From Bacteriovorax sp037444575 (lineage in GTDB: Bacteria; Bdellovibrionota; Bacteriovoracia; Bacteriovoracales; Bacteriovoracaceae), in contig JBBIME010000011.1 of NCBI GenBank assembly GCA_037444575.1, forward strand, positions 133,520 to 197,519: a stretch of DNA of 64,000 nucleotides. The letters run 5' to 3'. How positions within the stretch are numbered: position 1 is the stretch's first letter; each line of letters starts with the position of its first letter. Of this stretch, positions 10,012 through 19,286 are shown piece after piece. A program made the position numbers and the translations under genes. Below the pieces are notes generated by a model. The model had not been told where the DNA came from, ran no database searches, and saw only the letters and a list, made by a program, of their open reading frames with translations.

Positions 10012-10815
10012 ATGAAAAATAAATTATCAATTCTTGTTATCGATGACGAAGCTCCTCTAGAGGATATTTACAAAAACTTTTTGGCAAAGATTGGGGCCAA
10101 TGTTGTTTTCTTTGATCATCCTCAAAAAGGATGGCGCGCGATCGATAAAGAAGAATATGATTTGATTATAACAGATCTAAAAATGCCAATTATCACAGGT
10201 GATGAGTTTATCTCTATCGTCAGATCTTCAAAGTTAAATTCACGAACGCCAATTATTCTATGCTCTGCTTTCATTAATAAGTTAGTCATATCTGAGATCA
10301 CGAGAGAGAGTAAGGTTTATTTTCTCAATAAGCCTTTTGATAGCAAGATACTTTTAGAGTTGGTCACAAAAGCAGTTGGAGTTAAAAGATCAGATCTCGC
10401 TGATCATCAAACGCTTAATGAAAAATGGCTTCAAGCTTTTTCAAAGACGCTATCAGGTCTAGGGGGAAAAGCAGTTGAATATAATCCAATCGATAAATTC
10501 GAATTATGGAATTTTGAATCAATTACTTTTAACTTTGTTATCGTAAAAGATAATGAGCAGCTCAATGTATCTTTACTAATGAAATTGAAAACCTTTTTAA
10601 AAATAGCAGGAATCATTCAAGGAACTCAATACAAAGATATAGAGCATGAAAATCTTCACGTTTGGCAGGAATTGATGCATAAATCTTTGGAAGGGACTGG
10701 AAGAGTGACTTTCTCAAAAGTTATAAGTCAGGAAATACTCACTCTTCCAGAACAGAAATCTTCATTTTATAAGTTCGAGACAAGTTTTGGCGAAGTCCTC
10801 GCTTTTTTAAATTAA
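10012..10815 (+). CDS. Response regulator with unusual C-terminal domain
   Basis: The 267-residue product starts at ATG 10012. Its receiver domain (about 4-120) has the acidic pair D11/D12, phospho-acceptor D55 in ITDLKMP, S85 and K107 in NKPFD. The C-terminal 130 residues are not a helix-turn-helix output. Their alternating beta/alpha pattern, including a WQELMHKSLEGTG helix, recalls CheX/CheC-like phosphatase folds, but that is a weak guess. The gene diverges from the large sensor kinase at 9888. Its stop overlaps the stop of the convergent OmpA-family gene by 4 bases. Confidence 0.8.
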   Translation: MKNKLSILVIDDEAPLEDIYKNFLAKIGANVVFFDHPQKGWRAIDKEEYDLIITDLKMPIITGDEFISIVRSSKLNSRTPIILCSAFINKLVISEITRESKVYFLNKPFDSKILLELVTKAVGVKRSDLADHQTLNEKWLQAFSKTLSGLGGKAVEYNPIDKFELWNFESITFNFVIVKDNEQLNVSLLMKLKTFLKIAGIIQGTQYKDIEHENLHVWQELMHKSLEGTGRVTFSKVISQEILTLPEQKSSFYKFETSFGEVLAFLN

Positions 10816-11801
10816 TCCACGTTACTTAGTTTTTGGACGATTGATATGACTACAGTTGATCGTCTGTTTTTCTGTCTTCCTTCACGACTACTGTTGCTTG
10901 CTATTGGATTTGCATATCCAAAACCTTGGGCCTTTAGGCGTTTTTGGTCGACACCCAATTTCATAAGTCTTTCTTTAACGACTTCAGCTCTTTTAATTGA
11001 AAGCCTGTCGTTTACAGCTTTTGGACCGATATTATCTGTATGGCCTTCAATTAATCCGAAAGAATCTTCATTTGTGTTCATATAATCGGCCACTGCTTGT
11101 AGTTGATCATTGAAAGAAGGTTTAATGTCCGCTTTATTGAAATCAAATTCTACAGTGACTTGAGGTATTACTTCTCTCATTGGAGCAGCTTCCTTAACAG
11201 AAACGCCCTCTTCAACGTAAGTAACCTTTTCTTTTTCTGGTTCTGCAGTCTTTTCTTTTTCTTTTTCTTTTTCACCACCAAAATAAAAAGTAAGAGCTAA
11301 TTGAGGAATGAGGACATGGTCTCTTCCTGTTGGCATATCACCCATGATTTTTGATACATATTGATAATCAACAAGTCCTGCTAGCGAGAGAGCATGTGAT
11401 AGGCCATATTCAAGACCTGCTCTCGCGTAAAGTGATAACTTACTGCTTGGTGATACATAGTTCTTAATCCTTGTGAGACCAGTTCCGACTCCGAAGACTG
11501 GACTTAGGTCTGCAGCTCCTGCAGTTCTACAGAATGCCATGAGATTAATGTTTTCAAAATTGAGATCTGTATTTTTAAATTTTTCTTTTGATACACCTAG
11601 ATCTAGTCCAAATGAAGAAGTGAGAAGATATCTTCCATAAATAGAAGCGGCCCATTTGGCATCAGCTACATCATTAAAGTTATTTCCACCAATTGGAATG
11701 GGAATTCCTCCGCTAATTCCAATACCAAATTTATGGGCGAGATCATAGGAGTAGGCCTGTGAAAAAAAAGTTAATGCTAATAAGGCTATAAGTTTTTTCA
11801 T
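10812..11801 (-). CDS. OmpA-family outer-membrane protein
   Basis: This 329-residue protein starts at ATG 11801, 4 bases after AAGGAAGAC. Residues 1-18 form a signal peptide. An OmpA-type eight-stranded barrel spans about 20-180, then comes a Glu/Lys linker encoded partly by a short (GAAAAA) repeat. The C-terminal OmpA/MotB peptidoglycan-binding domain carries VEFDFNKADI, GHTDN, LSIKRAEVV, GFGYANP and NRRS, all hallmarks of the family. It would anchor the outer membrane to peptidoglycan. The barrel begins with glycine-rich strands as in OprF/OmpA-like proteins. Confidence 0.9.
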   Translation of the reverse strand: MKKLIALLALTFFSQAYSYDLAHKFGIGISGGIPIPIGGNNFNDVADAKWAASIYGRYLLTSSFGLDLGVSKEKFKNTDLNFENINLMAFCRTAGAADLSPVFGVGTGLTRIKNYVSPSSKLSLYARAGLEYGLSHALSLAGLVDYQYVSKIMGDMPTGRDHVLIPQLALTFYFGGEKEKEKEKTAEPEKEKVTYVEEGVSVKEAAPMREVIPQVTVEFDFNKADIKPSFNDQLQAVADYMNTNEDSFGLIEGHTDNIGPKAVNDRLSIKRAEVVKERLMKLGVDQKRLKAQGFGYANPIASNSSREGRQKNRRSTVVISIVQKLSNVD

Positions 11802-11930
11802 AAGTGTCTTCCTTGTTTTGTTTCTAAACCTTAGGTTTAAGATACATACGTGCATTTGTCTTTCACAAGGATTTCACGATTAAGATTTCTTAATTTAGAT
11901 CTTTGCTATGAGGGAGATTCTATTTTGGAA

Positions 11931-13586
11931 TTATTGCGCAGTCTTGAGTAGAGGTAATTCAATAACAAAGCAGGTATTGGAGGAATTTTTTTGATAGTAA
12001 AGTTGTCCGTTATGATCAGTAATAATCCCGTGTGAAATACTAAGACCAAGGCCTGTTCCTTTGCCAGATTCTTTAGTTGTAAAAAATGGTTGCATGATTT
12101 TGGGAAGTAAGTGATCCGCGATTCCTTCTCCGCTATCGACAACTTTGATGATTACAGAGTTCTCGGTTGTGTAAGCTTTAATTTCTACCCATTTATTCTC
12201 AAGAGGGAAAACAGCATCAAAAGCATTATTTAGTAAATTGAGAAGAACTTGCATAAGCTGAGAAGAGTGTCCCAAAACAGTTGAATCTTTTAGGGAGGAA
12301 ATATCTTGTCTAAGCTCAACAGAATTCGCTTTAAATCTTTCTAAACTTAATTGAAAAGTATCATCAATAATAGCAGTAACATTTACTACTTTCATCGGAT
12401 CATTTTCACTGTTGCGAGAAATAATGCTAAGACCTCTTACTACTTTTCCTATTCTTTGTGCTGTTGAAGCTATTTTTGAAAGACCTGTTTCAAGATTATC
12501 CTGATCCAATTCTTGCATATGAAGCTTTCGAATAAGTTTTGTAACTTGCATGATAATAATTGAAAGAGGATTATTTATTTCGTGAGCTATCCCGCTGGCC
12601 ATCTCTCCCAATGCTGACATTTTTGAAGTATTGAGAAGTAATTCTTCGGCCCGTTCTTTATTGGCAAGAAATAGATCTTCTTCAACTTTTTTTCTGTCTG
12701 TCGTATCTAAAGAAAGAAGTAGAAGACCTTCAGGAACAGGGGAGAAACGCAACTCAAACCATTTTTTTGATTGGTCTGGATAAGTGTGTTCATAATCAAA
12801 AACTTGAGCTGTTCGCTTTTCCATACTTTCACGAAGCTTTGAAAACATTTCAGTATGTTCAATTCCAGGAAAACATTCCATCATTGTTTTTCCAATGATC
12901 TTCTTTTCTGAAAATTTAGTTTGTGAAACGGCAGCTGGATTTAAAAAGAGATATTTATAATCAAAGCTGATGAGATGAAGACCTTCCCTCATATTGCCAA
13001 GCAGGGAAGAGTTACGGGCATGAATGAGAGCGAGTTCTTCTTCTGTTTGAAGGGCCTCGAGTGCAAAACCAATATTTCCAGCAAGTGATTCAAGTTGCTT
13101 TATTTCAGTTTCATTAAAAAAATTTAATTCAGAAGCATAAATATTAAATATACCGATTGTATCATTTTTAATTTTAATCGGAATAGCGATGCTAGAAGCA
13201 TAGCCGCGCTTACTTCGTTCTGAGCTCCAATTTGATACAGGCTGGTTATGGGTAAAATCATTGGCGACGATACTCTTTCCTTCGCGGAAAGCTCGCCCTG
13301 TTGGTCCTCTTCCGGATGGGATGTCTTCAATGGAGATAGGTGGAATGCTTGAAAGGTATCCTTCTTCTTTTCCATACCATTTAATAGGTTTTATCGTTTT
13401 GGTCTCTTCATCAACAAGACCAATCCAGCTCATTAAAAATTTCCCTTCATCGACGGCAATTCTGCACGCTTCAGCAAAAAGAAGTTCCCTGCTTTTTATA
13501 TGCAGAATCATGCTGTTTACATTGCTGATAACAGCATGCATGCGATTCGTTTTTTCTAATTTTTCTAGAAGTGATTTCTCATCCAT
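11931..13586 (-). CDS. Cytoplasmic GAF-PAS sensor histidine kinase
   Basis: The 551-residue protein lacks membrane helices. A GAF domain spans about 15-180 (GRGPTGRAF motif near 92-100), a PAS domain 185-300, a short linker helix follows, then HisKA with His335 in SGIAHEINNP. The HATPase carries LLNLLNNAFDAV, DSGEGI and GKGTGLGLSI. The HEINNPL signature and GKGTGLGL box place it with NtrB/ZraS-like kinases, which usually act on sigma54 activators, but no regulator gene is adjacent. It lies between an OmpA-family gene and an Omp85-like gene on the same strand. Confidence 0.88.
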   Translation of the reverse strand: MDEKSLLEKLEKTNRMHAVISNVNSMILHIKSRELLFAEACRIAVDEGKFLMSWIGLVDEETKTIKPIKWYGKEEGYLSSIPPISIEDIPSGRGPTGRAFREGKSIVANDFTHNQPVSNWSSERSKRGYASSIAIPIKIKNDTIGIFNIYASELNFFNETEIKQLESLAGNIGFALEALQTEEELALIHARNSSLLGNMREGLHLISFDYKYLFLNPAAVSQTKFSEKKIIGKTMMECFPGIEHTEMFSKLRESMEKRTAQVFDYEHTYPDQSKKWFELRFSPVPEGLLLLSLDTTDRKKVEEDLFLANKERAEELLLNTSKMSALGEMASGIAHEINNPLSIIIMQVTKLIRKLHMQELDQDNLETGLSKIASTAQRIGKVVRGLSIISRNSENDPMKVVNVTAIIDDTFQLSLERFKANSVELRQDISSLKDSTVLGHSSQLMQVLLNLLNNAFDAVFPLENKWVEIKAYTTENSVIIKVVDSGEGIADHLLPKIMQPFFTTKESGKGTGLGLSISHGIITDHNGQLYYQKNSSNTCFVIELPLLKTAQ

Positions 13587-13643
13587 TACTGGTCCCGTAA
13601 TGGCATTGTAATGTAGTTTGTAAATATTATCAATCGATAGGAT

Positions 13644-14825
13644 TTATAAACTTGCACCAATATTTAACAAGAAGTGAGTGCTCTTATCTTCTATGTTGTG
13701 TGAGAGGTCAAAAATAACAGCGGGGATTGATATCTTTTTAAAATAATAACGAAATCCGATACCTACAGTGTTCTCATTGATCGTTTTCCCATCGATAATG
13801 GGGTCTATCAGTTTACTACTATTAAATTCATAAAAGGGAGTGAGATACACGTTGCCAAAAAGATGCTGCTGATACTGGGCAAGTGTACCAACGTTACTAG
13901 TTGCCGGTAGCGACGATTTGTCATAACCCCGATATCCTTCATCCCCACCTAATATTTTTGGAAAGAGAAAAGAGTGATCGTTTAGAGTATGACCATGAAG
14001 TCCAAAATTTAAGAAATTTTTACCAGTTGGAATACTCCATTTAACATCTCCTTCATGTCTAAAAATCCATTTACCTCCATAACTTTTTATTGCGTAGAGA
14101 TCATAAGTTGTAACCATTCCTTCATACATCACATCCAGAGCTTGAAAAGCATTTAGGTGATGTCGAAAAAAGATACCTTTGGATTTATCTCGATAAGTAA
14201 GTTTATCGTGAAAAATTTTTTTATCTGTATAAATTGGACCCATTTTGAAAACTTGATTTTTATAGAGGTAGTTTGGAGTAATGAGAAGACTGTCATAACG
14301 AGATTCATGAATATCATTAACGTTTCCTGCCCTTTTAAATTCAACATAGTCATTTTTTCGAATAAGTAGAATTTTAATTCCAGTATTAGGGGAGAAAAGA
14401 GATTCATCCTGATAATAAAGAAGTGCATTGAAAATAGAATTGCTCCAACTTATTCCAGGAGCAAGAGTTCCAAGAGTTCCAAAAACATTGTCCTCATAAA
14501 GAAGAAATCCACGACTGTTGTAATTTCCAGATTGAGTGATCATCGGAACTGGAAAGAGAGTCCATTTCTCTTCAATTTGTATTTTTAATATTCCATTTTT
14601 AAATTCAGCGTTTCTAAAGTGGATCTGATTAATGCGCCTTAAGTTTTCAATAATTTCTTTTAGATTCTTCTCTGTTAATTCCTGGCCGATTTTAATTTGA
14701 GCATGAAGAATAATAGCTGACTTTGTGGTTTTTTTATTGCCGATAATTTCTACATCTTTCAATATTTCAGCTTGAATCGTATACGAAAATAAAAAAAACA
14801 ATATGAGTTGAATTAGTTTTCTCAT
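13644..14825 (-). CDS. POTRA-containing Omp85/BamA-like outer-membrane protein
   Basis: This 393-residue protein has a signal peptide (1-19), one POTRA domain (about 20-90: ILKDVEIIGNKKTTKSAI, then NLKEIIENLRRI), and a C-terminal beta-barrel of about 300 residues with alternating aromatic strands. LGGDEGYRGY near the last third matches the conserved Omp85 barrel motif (GGxxxxRGY-like, the lock region). At under 400 residues with one POTRA it is shorter than BamA or TamA and resembles the compact single-POTRA surface-antigen proteins. Function is probably insertion or secretion of a specific partner, which is not evident here. Confidence 0.78.
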   Translation of the reverse strand: MRKLIQLILFFLFSYTIQAEILKDVEIIGNKKTTKSAIILHAQIKIGQELTEKNLKEIIENLRRINQIHFRNAEFKNGILKIQIEEKWTLFPVPMITQSGNYNSRGFLLYEDNVFGTLGTLAPGISWSNSIFNALLYYQDESLFSPNTGIKILLIRKNDYVEFKRAGNVNDIHESRYDSLLITPNYLYKNQVFKMGPIYTDKKIFHDKLTYRDKSKGIFFRHHLNAFQALDVMYEGMVTTYDLYAIKSYGGKWIFRHEGDVKWSIPTGKNFLNFGLHGHTLNDHSFLFPKILGGDEGYRGYDKSSLPATSNVGTLAQYQQHLFGNVYLTPFYEFNSSKLIDPIIDGKTINENTVGIGFRYYFKKISIPAVIFDLSHNIEDKSTHFLLNIGASL

Positions 14826-15026
14826 AAGAAGTTCTAAGCTGTTTCTGTAATGTTTTCAAGTCTACATCGAGGACTCATTGAGAAAAATTATGGGACCTAT
14901 TTATGGAAGAAATGTGTTAGCTAATGAAAGAAGTAATTTAATCTAAAAGCTTTTCATTCTTATTTAATTTGTATACATCAGCATCTCTGAAAAAATCATC
15001 ATGGTTTTTTCAAAAGGATTTGCCAT

Positions 15027-16121
15027 ATGTCTAATCAAAAAAAATTAAGAGGCGCAATTATCGGATTTGGTTTCATTTCATCAAAGGGACATATGCCGGC
15101 CTATCTTGATCGAATAAATAAATATGGAGATGTTGAAATAATTGCAATTTGTGATATTTGCCCTGAACGAAAAAAAGACGTTCCTAAAGAAACAAGATTC
15201 TACGATGATTATCTTGAATTGCTCTATAAAGAATCTGAACAACTTGATTTTGTCGATATCTCCACTCATGCAGCTGACCATTATAAAATAGCAAAAATTT
15301 CATTGATGATGGGATTAAATGTTTTATGTGAGAAACCATTAACAACATCGGTAGCTGAAGCAGAGGATTTAATTCGAACAGCAGTTCAACACAAGCGAGT
15401 TCTTTTTCCTTGTCATAATTACAAGCATGCTCCGGTTGTAACGACTATTCGAGATGTTGTTGAGAGTGGAAAAATAGGCAAGGTTAAATCCATTACACTT
15501 AATACTTTTAGAAACACTCATGCAGTTGGGATAAAGGACTGGAAACCTGACTGGAGACGCTTTAAAGAATTTAGTGGAGGTGGAATAGCCATGGATCATG
15601 GCAGCCACAGTCTATATCTGACTTTCGAATGGCTTCGAGGATATCCAAAATCAGTAACGGCAACCGCATACAATTTTGCTCATCCTAAATATGATACAGA
15701 AGACAATTTTTCTGCAGTCTATGAATTTGAAGAAGGCATTGCCAATGTCCATTTAACTTGGACAGCGGGCACACGTAAAGTGATCTATACACTTCAAGGT
15801 GATCGAGGTGCAATAACAGTCGATGATGATCAAATGCAATTATCTCTTATTCATGAAGTTGATGATGACCAAAAAAGTCATAAGGCAGAATGGGTAACTG
15901 AGAATCATACTATTACTTCAGACTGGATGGATTCAAGTCATGTGAGTTGGTTTAACTCAATGTTTGATAAGTTCAAGATGGCCATTGCCTGTGAAGATTA
16001 TCTAAATAAAGAAATAGTTGATGCCTATTTTTGCATTCAAGCAATTCAAAAATCATATCAATCAATTGATACAAACTCTCAGAAAATACCACTGGAAAAT
16101 ACTTTTCCCAATATAATCTAA
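15027..16121 (+). CDS. Gfo/Idh/MocA-family oxidoreductase
   Basis: The 364-residue enzyme has the Rossmann motif IIGFGFIS near residues 11-18, the catalytic EKP triplet at 102-104, and GGGIAMDHGSH with D190 and H194 in the usual catalytic positions. These define an NAD(P)-dependent oxidoreductase of sugars or cyclitols, a family that includes inositol 2-dehydrogenase. AGGA lies 8 bases before ATG 15027. It is first in an apparent operon with inositol-3-phosphate synthase 21 bases downstream, which makes a cyclitol substrate plausible. The exact substrate cannot be read from the sequence. Confidence 0.85.
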   Translation: MSNQKKLRGAIIGFGFISSKGHMPAYLDRINKYGDVEIIAICDICPERKKDVPKETRFYDDYLELLYKESEQLDFVDISTHAADHYKIAKISLMMGLNVLCEKPLTTSVAEAEDLIRTAVQHKRVLFPCHNYKHAPVVTTIRDVVESGKIGKVKSITLNTFRNTHAVGIKDWKPDWRRFKEFSGGGIAMDHGSHSLYLTFEWLRGYPKSVTATAYNFAHPKYDTEDNFSAVYEFEEGIANVHLTWTAGTRKVIYTLQGDRGAITVDDDQMQLSLIHEVDDDQKSHKAEWVTENHTITSDWMDSSHVSWFNSMFDKFKMAIACEDYLNKEIVDAYFCIQAIQKSYQSIDTNSQKIPLENTFPNII

Positions 16122-16142
16122 CCATTTTTAAGGGGGCCTTCG

Positions 16143-17471
16143 ATGAACATGAAAATTGAAAAAATTCAACCAGCCACTGGGAAGCTAGCTATTTTAACTC
16201 CAGGAATGGGAGCTGTCACTTCAACGTTGGTTGCAGGGGTTCTTGCAACGAGACGAGAGTTAGCTAAACCAATTGGTTCACTTACTCAAATGGGGAAAAT
16301 TAGATTGGGTAAAAGAAACGAGAATAGATCAAAATTAATTAAAGAGCTTGTGCCATTAGCTGAATTGAACAATGTAGTTTTTGGAGGATGGGATATTTTT
16401 CATGATAATGCTTATGAAGCTGCCGTAAAAGCAAAAGTTGTTGATCGTAATTTACTTGATCAATTAAAGAATGAAATGGAAAAAATTACTCCAATGAGTG
16501 CTGTATTTGATGAACGCTATATTAAAAATATTAACGGAGAGAACACGAAAAAATATAAAACTAAAATGGAGGCAGCTGAGCTTCTTCAACATGACATGAG
16601 AAACTTTATGAAAGCTAATGATTGTTCTCGTGCTGTCATTGTTTGGTGCGCTTCTACTGAGGCCTATAATCCTATTAAAGAAGTTCATCAAAGCATTAAA
16701 GCATTTGAAGATGGTCTAAGAAGTAACGATCCAAATATTTCTCCTTCCCAAATTTATGCTTATGCTGCCATTAAAGAAAGAGTTCCTTATGTTAACGGAT
16801 CACCAAATGTGAGTGTAGAAATTCCAGCGCTTCAGGAACTTGCAAATGAAATGGCCGTAGCGATTGGAGGGTCTGATTTTAAAACTGGTCAGACTTTGAT
16901 GAAAACCATCATTGCCCCAGGATTAAAGAATCGTCTTCTCGGCGTTGAGGGATGGTTTAGTACAAATATTTTAGGGAATAGAGATGGACAAGTTTTAGAT
17001 GATCCTGAGTCATTTAGATCAAAAGAAGTTTCGAAAGGGGGAGTCCTTGAAGACATTCTCTCTAAAGAAGAATATCCAGATTTGTACTCTAATCTCTATC
17101 ATAAAATAAGAATTGAATACTATCCTCCACGTGGAGACAATAAAGAGGGATGGGATAACATAGATATTATTGGATGGTTAGGGGAGAGAATGCAAATTAA
17201 AGTCGATTTTCTTTGTAAAGATTCAATTCTTGCTGCTCCTATTGTTTTAGATTTGGCCTTATTTATTGATCTTTCTCAAAGAGCAGGGATGAGAGGAATT
17301 CAAGAATGGCTGGGTTTTTACTTAAAAGCACCACTAACAAAACCTGGAATTAAGGCGGTTAATGATCTTTCTCTTCAATTATTAAAACTTGAGAATACTT
17401 TGAGATTTTTAAGCAATGAAGAACTTATAAATCACCTTGGATTAACTCATTATGGAGTTGATGAAGAGTGA
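16143..17471 (+). CDS. ino1: Inositol-3-phosphate synthase
   Basis: This 442-residue protein converts glucose 6-phosphate to 1D-myo-inositol 3-phosphate through an NAD-dependent internal redox cycle. The glycine-rich NAD loop begins at TPGMGAVTS (19-27). VFGGWDIF, WCASTEAY, GQTLMKT, GWFSTNILGNRDG and KVDFLCKDS are diagnostic blocks, of the form I associate with the Bacteroidetes-type enzymes. Length is normal for prokaryotic forms. The stop overlaps the following GTG start by 3 bases. It is the anchor gene for reading this cluster as cyclitol metabolism. ATG 16149 is an alternative start two codons in. Confidence 0.93.
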   Translation: MNMKIEKIQPATGKLAILTPGMGAVTSTLVAGVLATRRELAKPIGSLTQMGKIRLGKRNENRSKLIKELVPLAELNNVVFGGWDIFHDNAYEAAVKAKVVDRNLLDQLKNEMEKITPMSAVFDERYIKNINGENTKKYKTKMEAAELLQHDMRNFMKANDCSRAVIVWCASTEAYNPIKEVHQSIKAFEDGLRSNDPNISPSQIYAYAAIKERVPYVNGSPNVSVEIPALQELANEMAVAIGGSDFKTGQTLMKTIIAPGLKNRLLGVEGWFSTNILGNRDGQVLDDPESFRSKEVSKGGVLEDILSKEEYPDLYSNLYHKIRIEYYPPRGDNKEGWDNIDIIGWLGERMQIKVDFLCKDSILAAPIVLDLALFIDLSQRAGMRGIQEWLGFYLKAPLTKPGIKAVNDLSLQLLKLENTLRFLSNEELINHLGLTHYGVDEE

Positions 17472-18358
17472 TTCCTCTTAAAGTTTTAGGAATTTATCGA
17501 GAAGAAAAATATTCTAATCGCGCTATCACTGCAGATAAGGCGATAATGGATGAAGTTTTAGGGACGCTTAAATCTAGATTGCTAGATGATGTAATTGTTT
17601 CTTTTGTTCGTCCTGAAGATCTCTCTTTCGATTCCTTAAGTTTAGATATTGATTTAGTATTTTCCATGGCCCAGGAAGAATCTATCCTAAAATTTCTTGA
17701 TTTTTTAGAGTCAAGAGGAACTGTAGTGGTAAATTCTGGAAGGGCCATTCGAAATTGCTATCGAGGAAAGCTTTCTGAACTCCTGAGTGATGAAAGCTTT
17801 TCCTATCCTCGCTATACTTCATTAAAAACATATCAAAAGCCATGTGAATTATTTGATTCAGACAATGGCTATTGGATAAAGAGAGGGGATTTTCATGCTC
17901 TCGTTGATGATGATGTAACCCATGTTGAATCAATTGATGACATAGCAGATGTACTCAATCGGTTTAATGATCGGGGAGTAGATGAGGTTATCTTGCAGGA
18001 AAATTGTGAAGGAGAGCTGTTTAAGTTTTACGGTGTTCGAGATAATTTCTTCAGTCTTCGTTATATGGGAAGAACAAGCAAAGATCGCTACAGTTTTGTT
18101 CCTGGGAATTCTGATATTTATTTTGATCAATCACTTTTAGAAGCGTTAGCTCATAGGGCCGCCAAAGTTTTGAATCTGGATTATTTTGGTGGAGACTGCA
18201 TAATAACACCATCAGGGAAAATGCACTTTATTGATTTTAATGATTGGCCTTCATTTCGAACCTGTGTGAAAGAGGTTGCTCCTGTTATGGTGTCGTATGC
18301 ATTAGAAAAATTAAATAGTGAGAGGTTACATGATAACAGCATTGATCAGCGAATTTAA
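17468..18358 (+). CDS. ATP-grasp-family ligase
   Basis: The 296-residue product starts at GTG overlapping the ino1 stop. It resembles D-Ala-D-Ala ligase-like ATP-grasp enzymes: an N-terminal alpha/beta region, a conserved Lys in YWIKRGDFHALV (about 136-145), LQENCEGELFKFYGV as the adenine and substrate lid segment, and a C-terminal metal-binding block HFIDFNDWPSF. Such enzymes activate a carboxylate with ATP and join it to an amine or similar nucleophile. Its place between ino1 and the CDP-alcohol transferase suggests it modifies the same product, perhaps by adding an amino acid to an aminocyclitol. That is inference. Confidence 0.75.
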   Translation: MIPLKVLGIYREEKYSNRAITADKAIMDEVLGTLKSRLLDDVIVSFVRPEDLSFDSLSLDIDLVFSMAQEESILKFLDFLESRGTVVVNSGRAIRNCYRGKLSELLSDESFSYPRYTSLKTYQKPCELFDSDNGYWIKRGDFHALVDDDVTHVESIDDIADVLNRFNDRGVDEVILQENCEGELFKFYGVRDNFFSLRYMGRTSKDRYSFVPGNSDIYFDQSLLEALAHRAAKVLNLDYFGGDCIITPSGKMHFIDFNDWPSFRTCVKEVAPVMVSYALEKLNSERLHDNSIDQRI

Positions 18359-19286
18359 AAGTAGCATCAAAAGTCCTGATACGGAGGAAAAGCTCGATTT
18401 GCTTATCTATCGTCCATTTGGTTTTTTGATTGCAAAAATTGCAAATGCTCTTGGCATGACTCCAACAATGCTTTCTCTTTTAGGATTAGCATTGGGAATA
18501 CTTTCAGGATTTTATTATTTGGAGCCAAACAATACAACTGCTCTTATCCTGGCGAGTGTATATTTTGTTCTCTCTGGAATCTTAGATAGCTCCGATGGAC
18601 AGTTAGCACGAATTTCTAATCAATCAACAAAGTTAGGATTAATTCTAGATGGTATTTGTGACTCTATAGTTACAATTGCGATCTATGCCGCTTGCGCTAA
18701 GCCCTTTATTTCGATGTATGGGCCAATTTTTATTCTCGTCGTAATTCTTGCTCTTTATCTGCATTCTTGTCAGTGCGCTATTCTTGATTTTTATCATCGA
18801 GAGTATTTGTTCTTTGGATATGGAAAAACTGATAATGATACATATTGGAATCCAGGAGTTAGTGATGGAATTTTGCTCATTGAAAGTTCACCAAATAAAA
18901 AATCAAAAATTATGAACTCTCTTCGCATGACTTGGATTAAAAAACAGCAATTATTAACTACTCGCTCAGACAAAGAAAGAAAAATGATGAGAGAGTATAT
19001 ATTAAGAAGTTCAAGCGAGGAAAAAAATAAGTTTATGGAGTCCTACAGACGACACAACTTATGGCTATTGCCCTATTGGCGATTGGTTGGTGTTAATGCT
19101 CATACAGTTTTAATAATCGCATTTATGTTCATGAAGAGATTTGATCTTTATGTGGTAGCATTTGATCTGATTATTCTAAATCTTATTGTCGGTGCAGTGG
19201 GGTACATGCAAAAGAAAGCAGATCATAGGTTTTTTCAAGAGTTAAAGCTAAGCGATAAAATGTCTTCAATTGAATCCAATGTATAA
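18330..19286 (+). CDS. CDP-alcohol phosphotransferase
   Basis: This 318-residue membrane enzyme carries the complete signature DxxDGxxAR(x8)GxxxDxxxD: D86, D89, G90, A93, R94, G103, D107 and D111. These Asp residues bind the metals and the CDP moiety. Several hydrophobic helices precede and follow it, with two near the C-terminus after a charged cytosolic loop. ATG 18330 follows GAGAGG at good spacing, 29 bases inside the ATP-grasp gene; a GTG at 18318 is less likely. With ino1 and a nucleotidyltransferase nearby, it may use CDP-inositol as donor or inositol phosphate as acceptor. The 3' end overlaps the convergent HAD gene by 52 bases. Confidence 0.87.
   Translation: MITALISEFKSSIKSPDTEEKLDLLIYRPFGFLIAKIANALGMTPTMLSLLGLALGILSGFYYLEPNNTTALILASVYFVLSGILDSSDGQLARISNQSTKLGLILDGICDSIVTIAIYAACAKPFISMYGPIFILVVILALYLHSCQCAILDFYHREYLFFGYGKTDNDTYWNPGVSDGILLIESSPNKKSKIMNSLRMTWIKKQQLLTTRSDKERKMMREYILRSSSEEKNKFMESYRRHNLWLLPYWRLVGVNAHTVLIIAFMFMKRFDLYVVAFDLIILNLIVGAVGYMQKKADHRFFQELKLSDKMSSIESNV

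Noticed and set aside
11256..11275. Short GAAAAA-type repeat in the OmpA-family gene as a phase-variation tract
   Set aside because: The unit is six bases, so changes would keep the frame; it only alters linker length.
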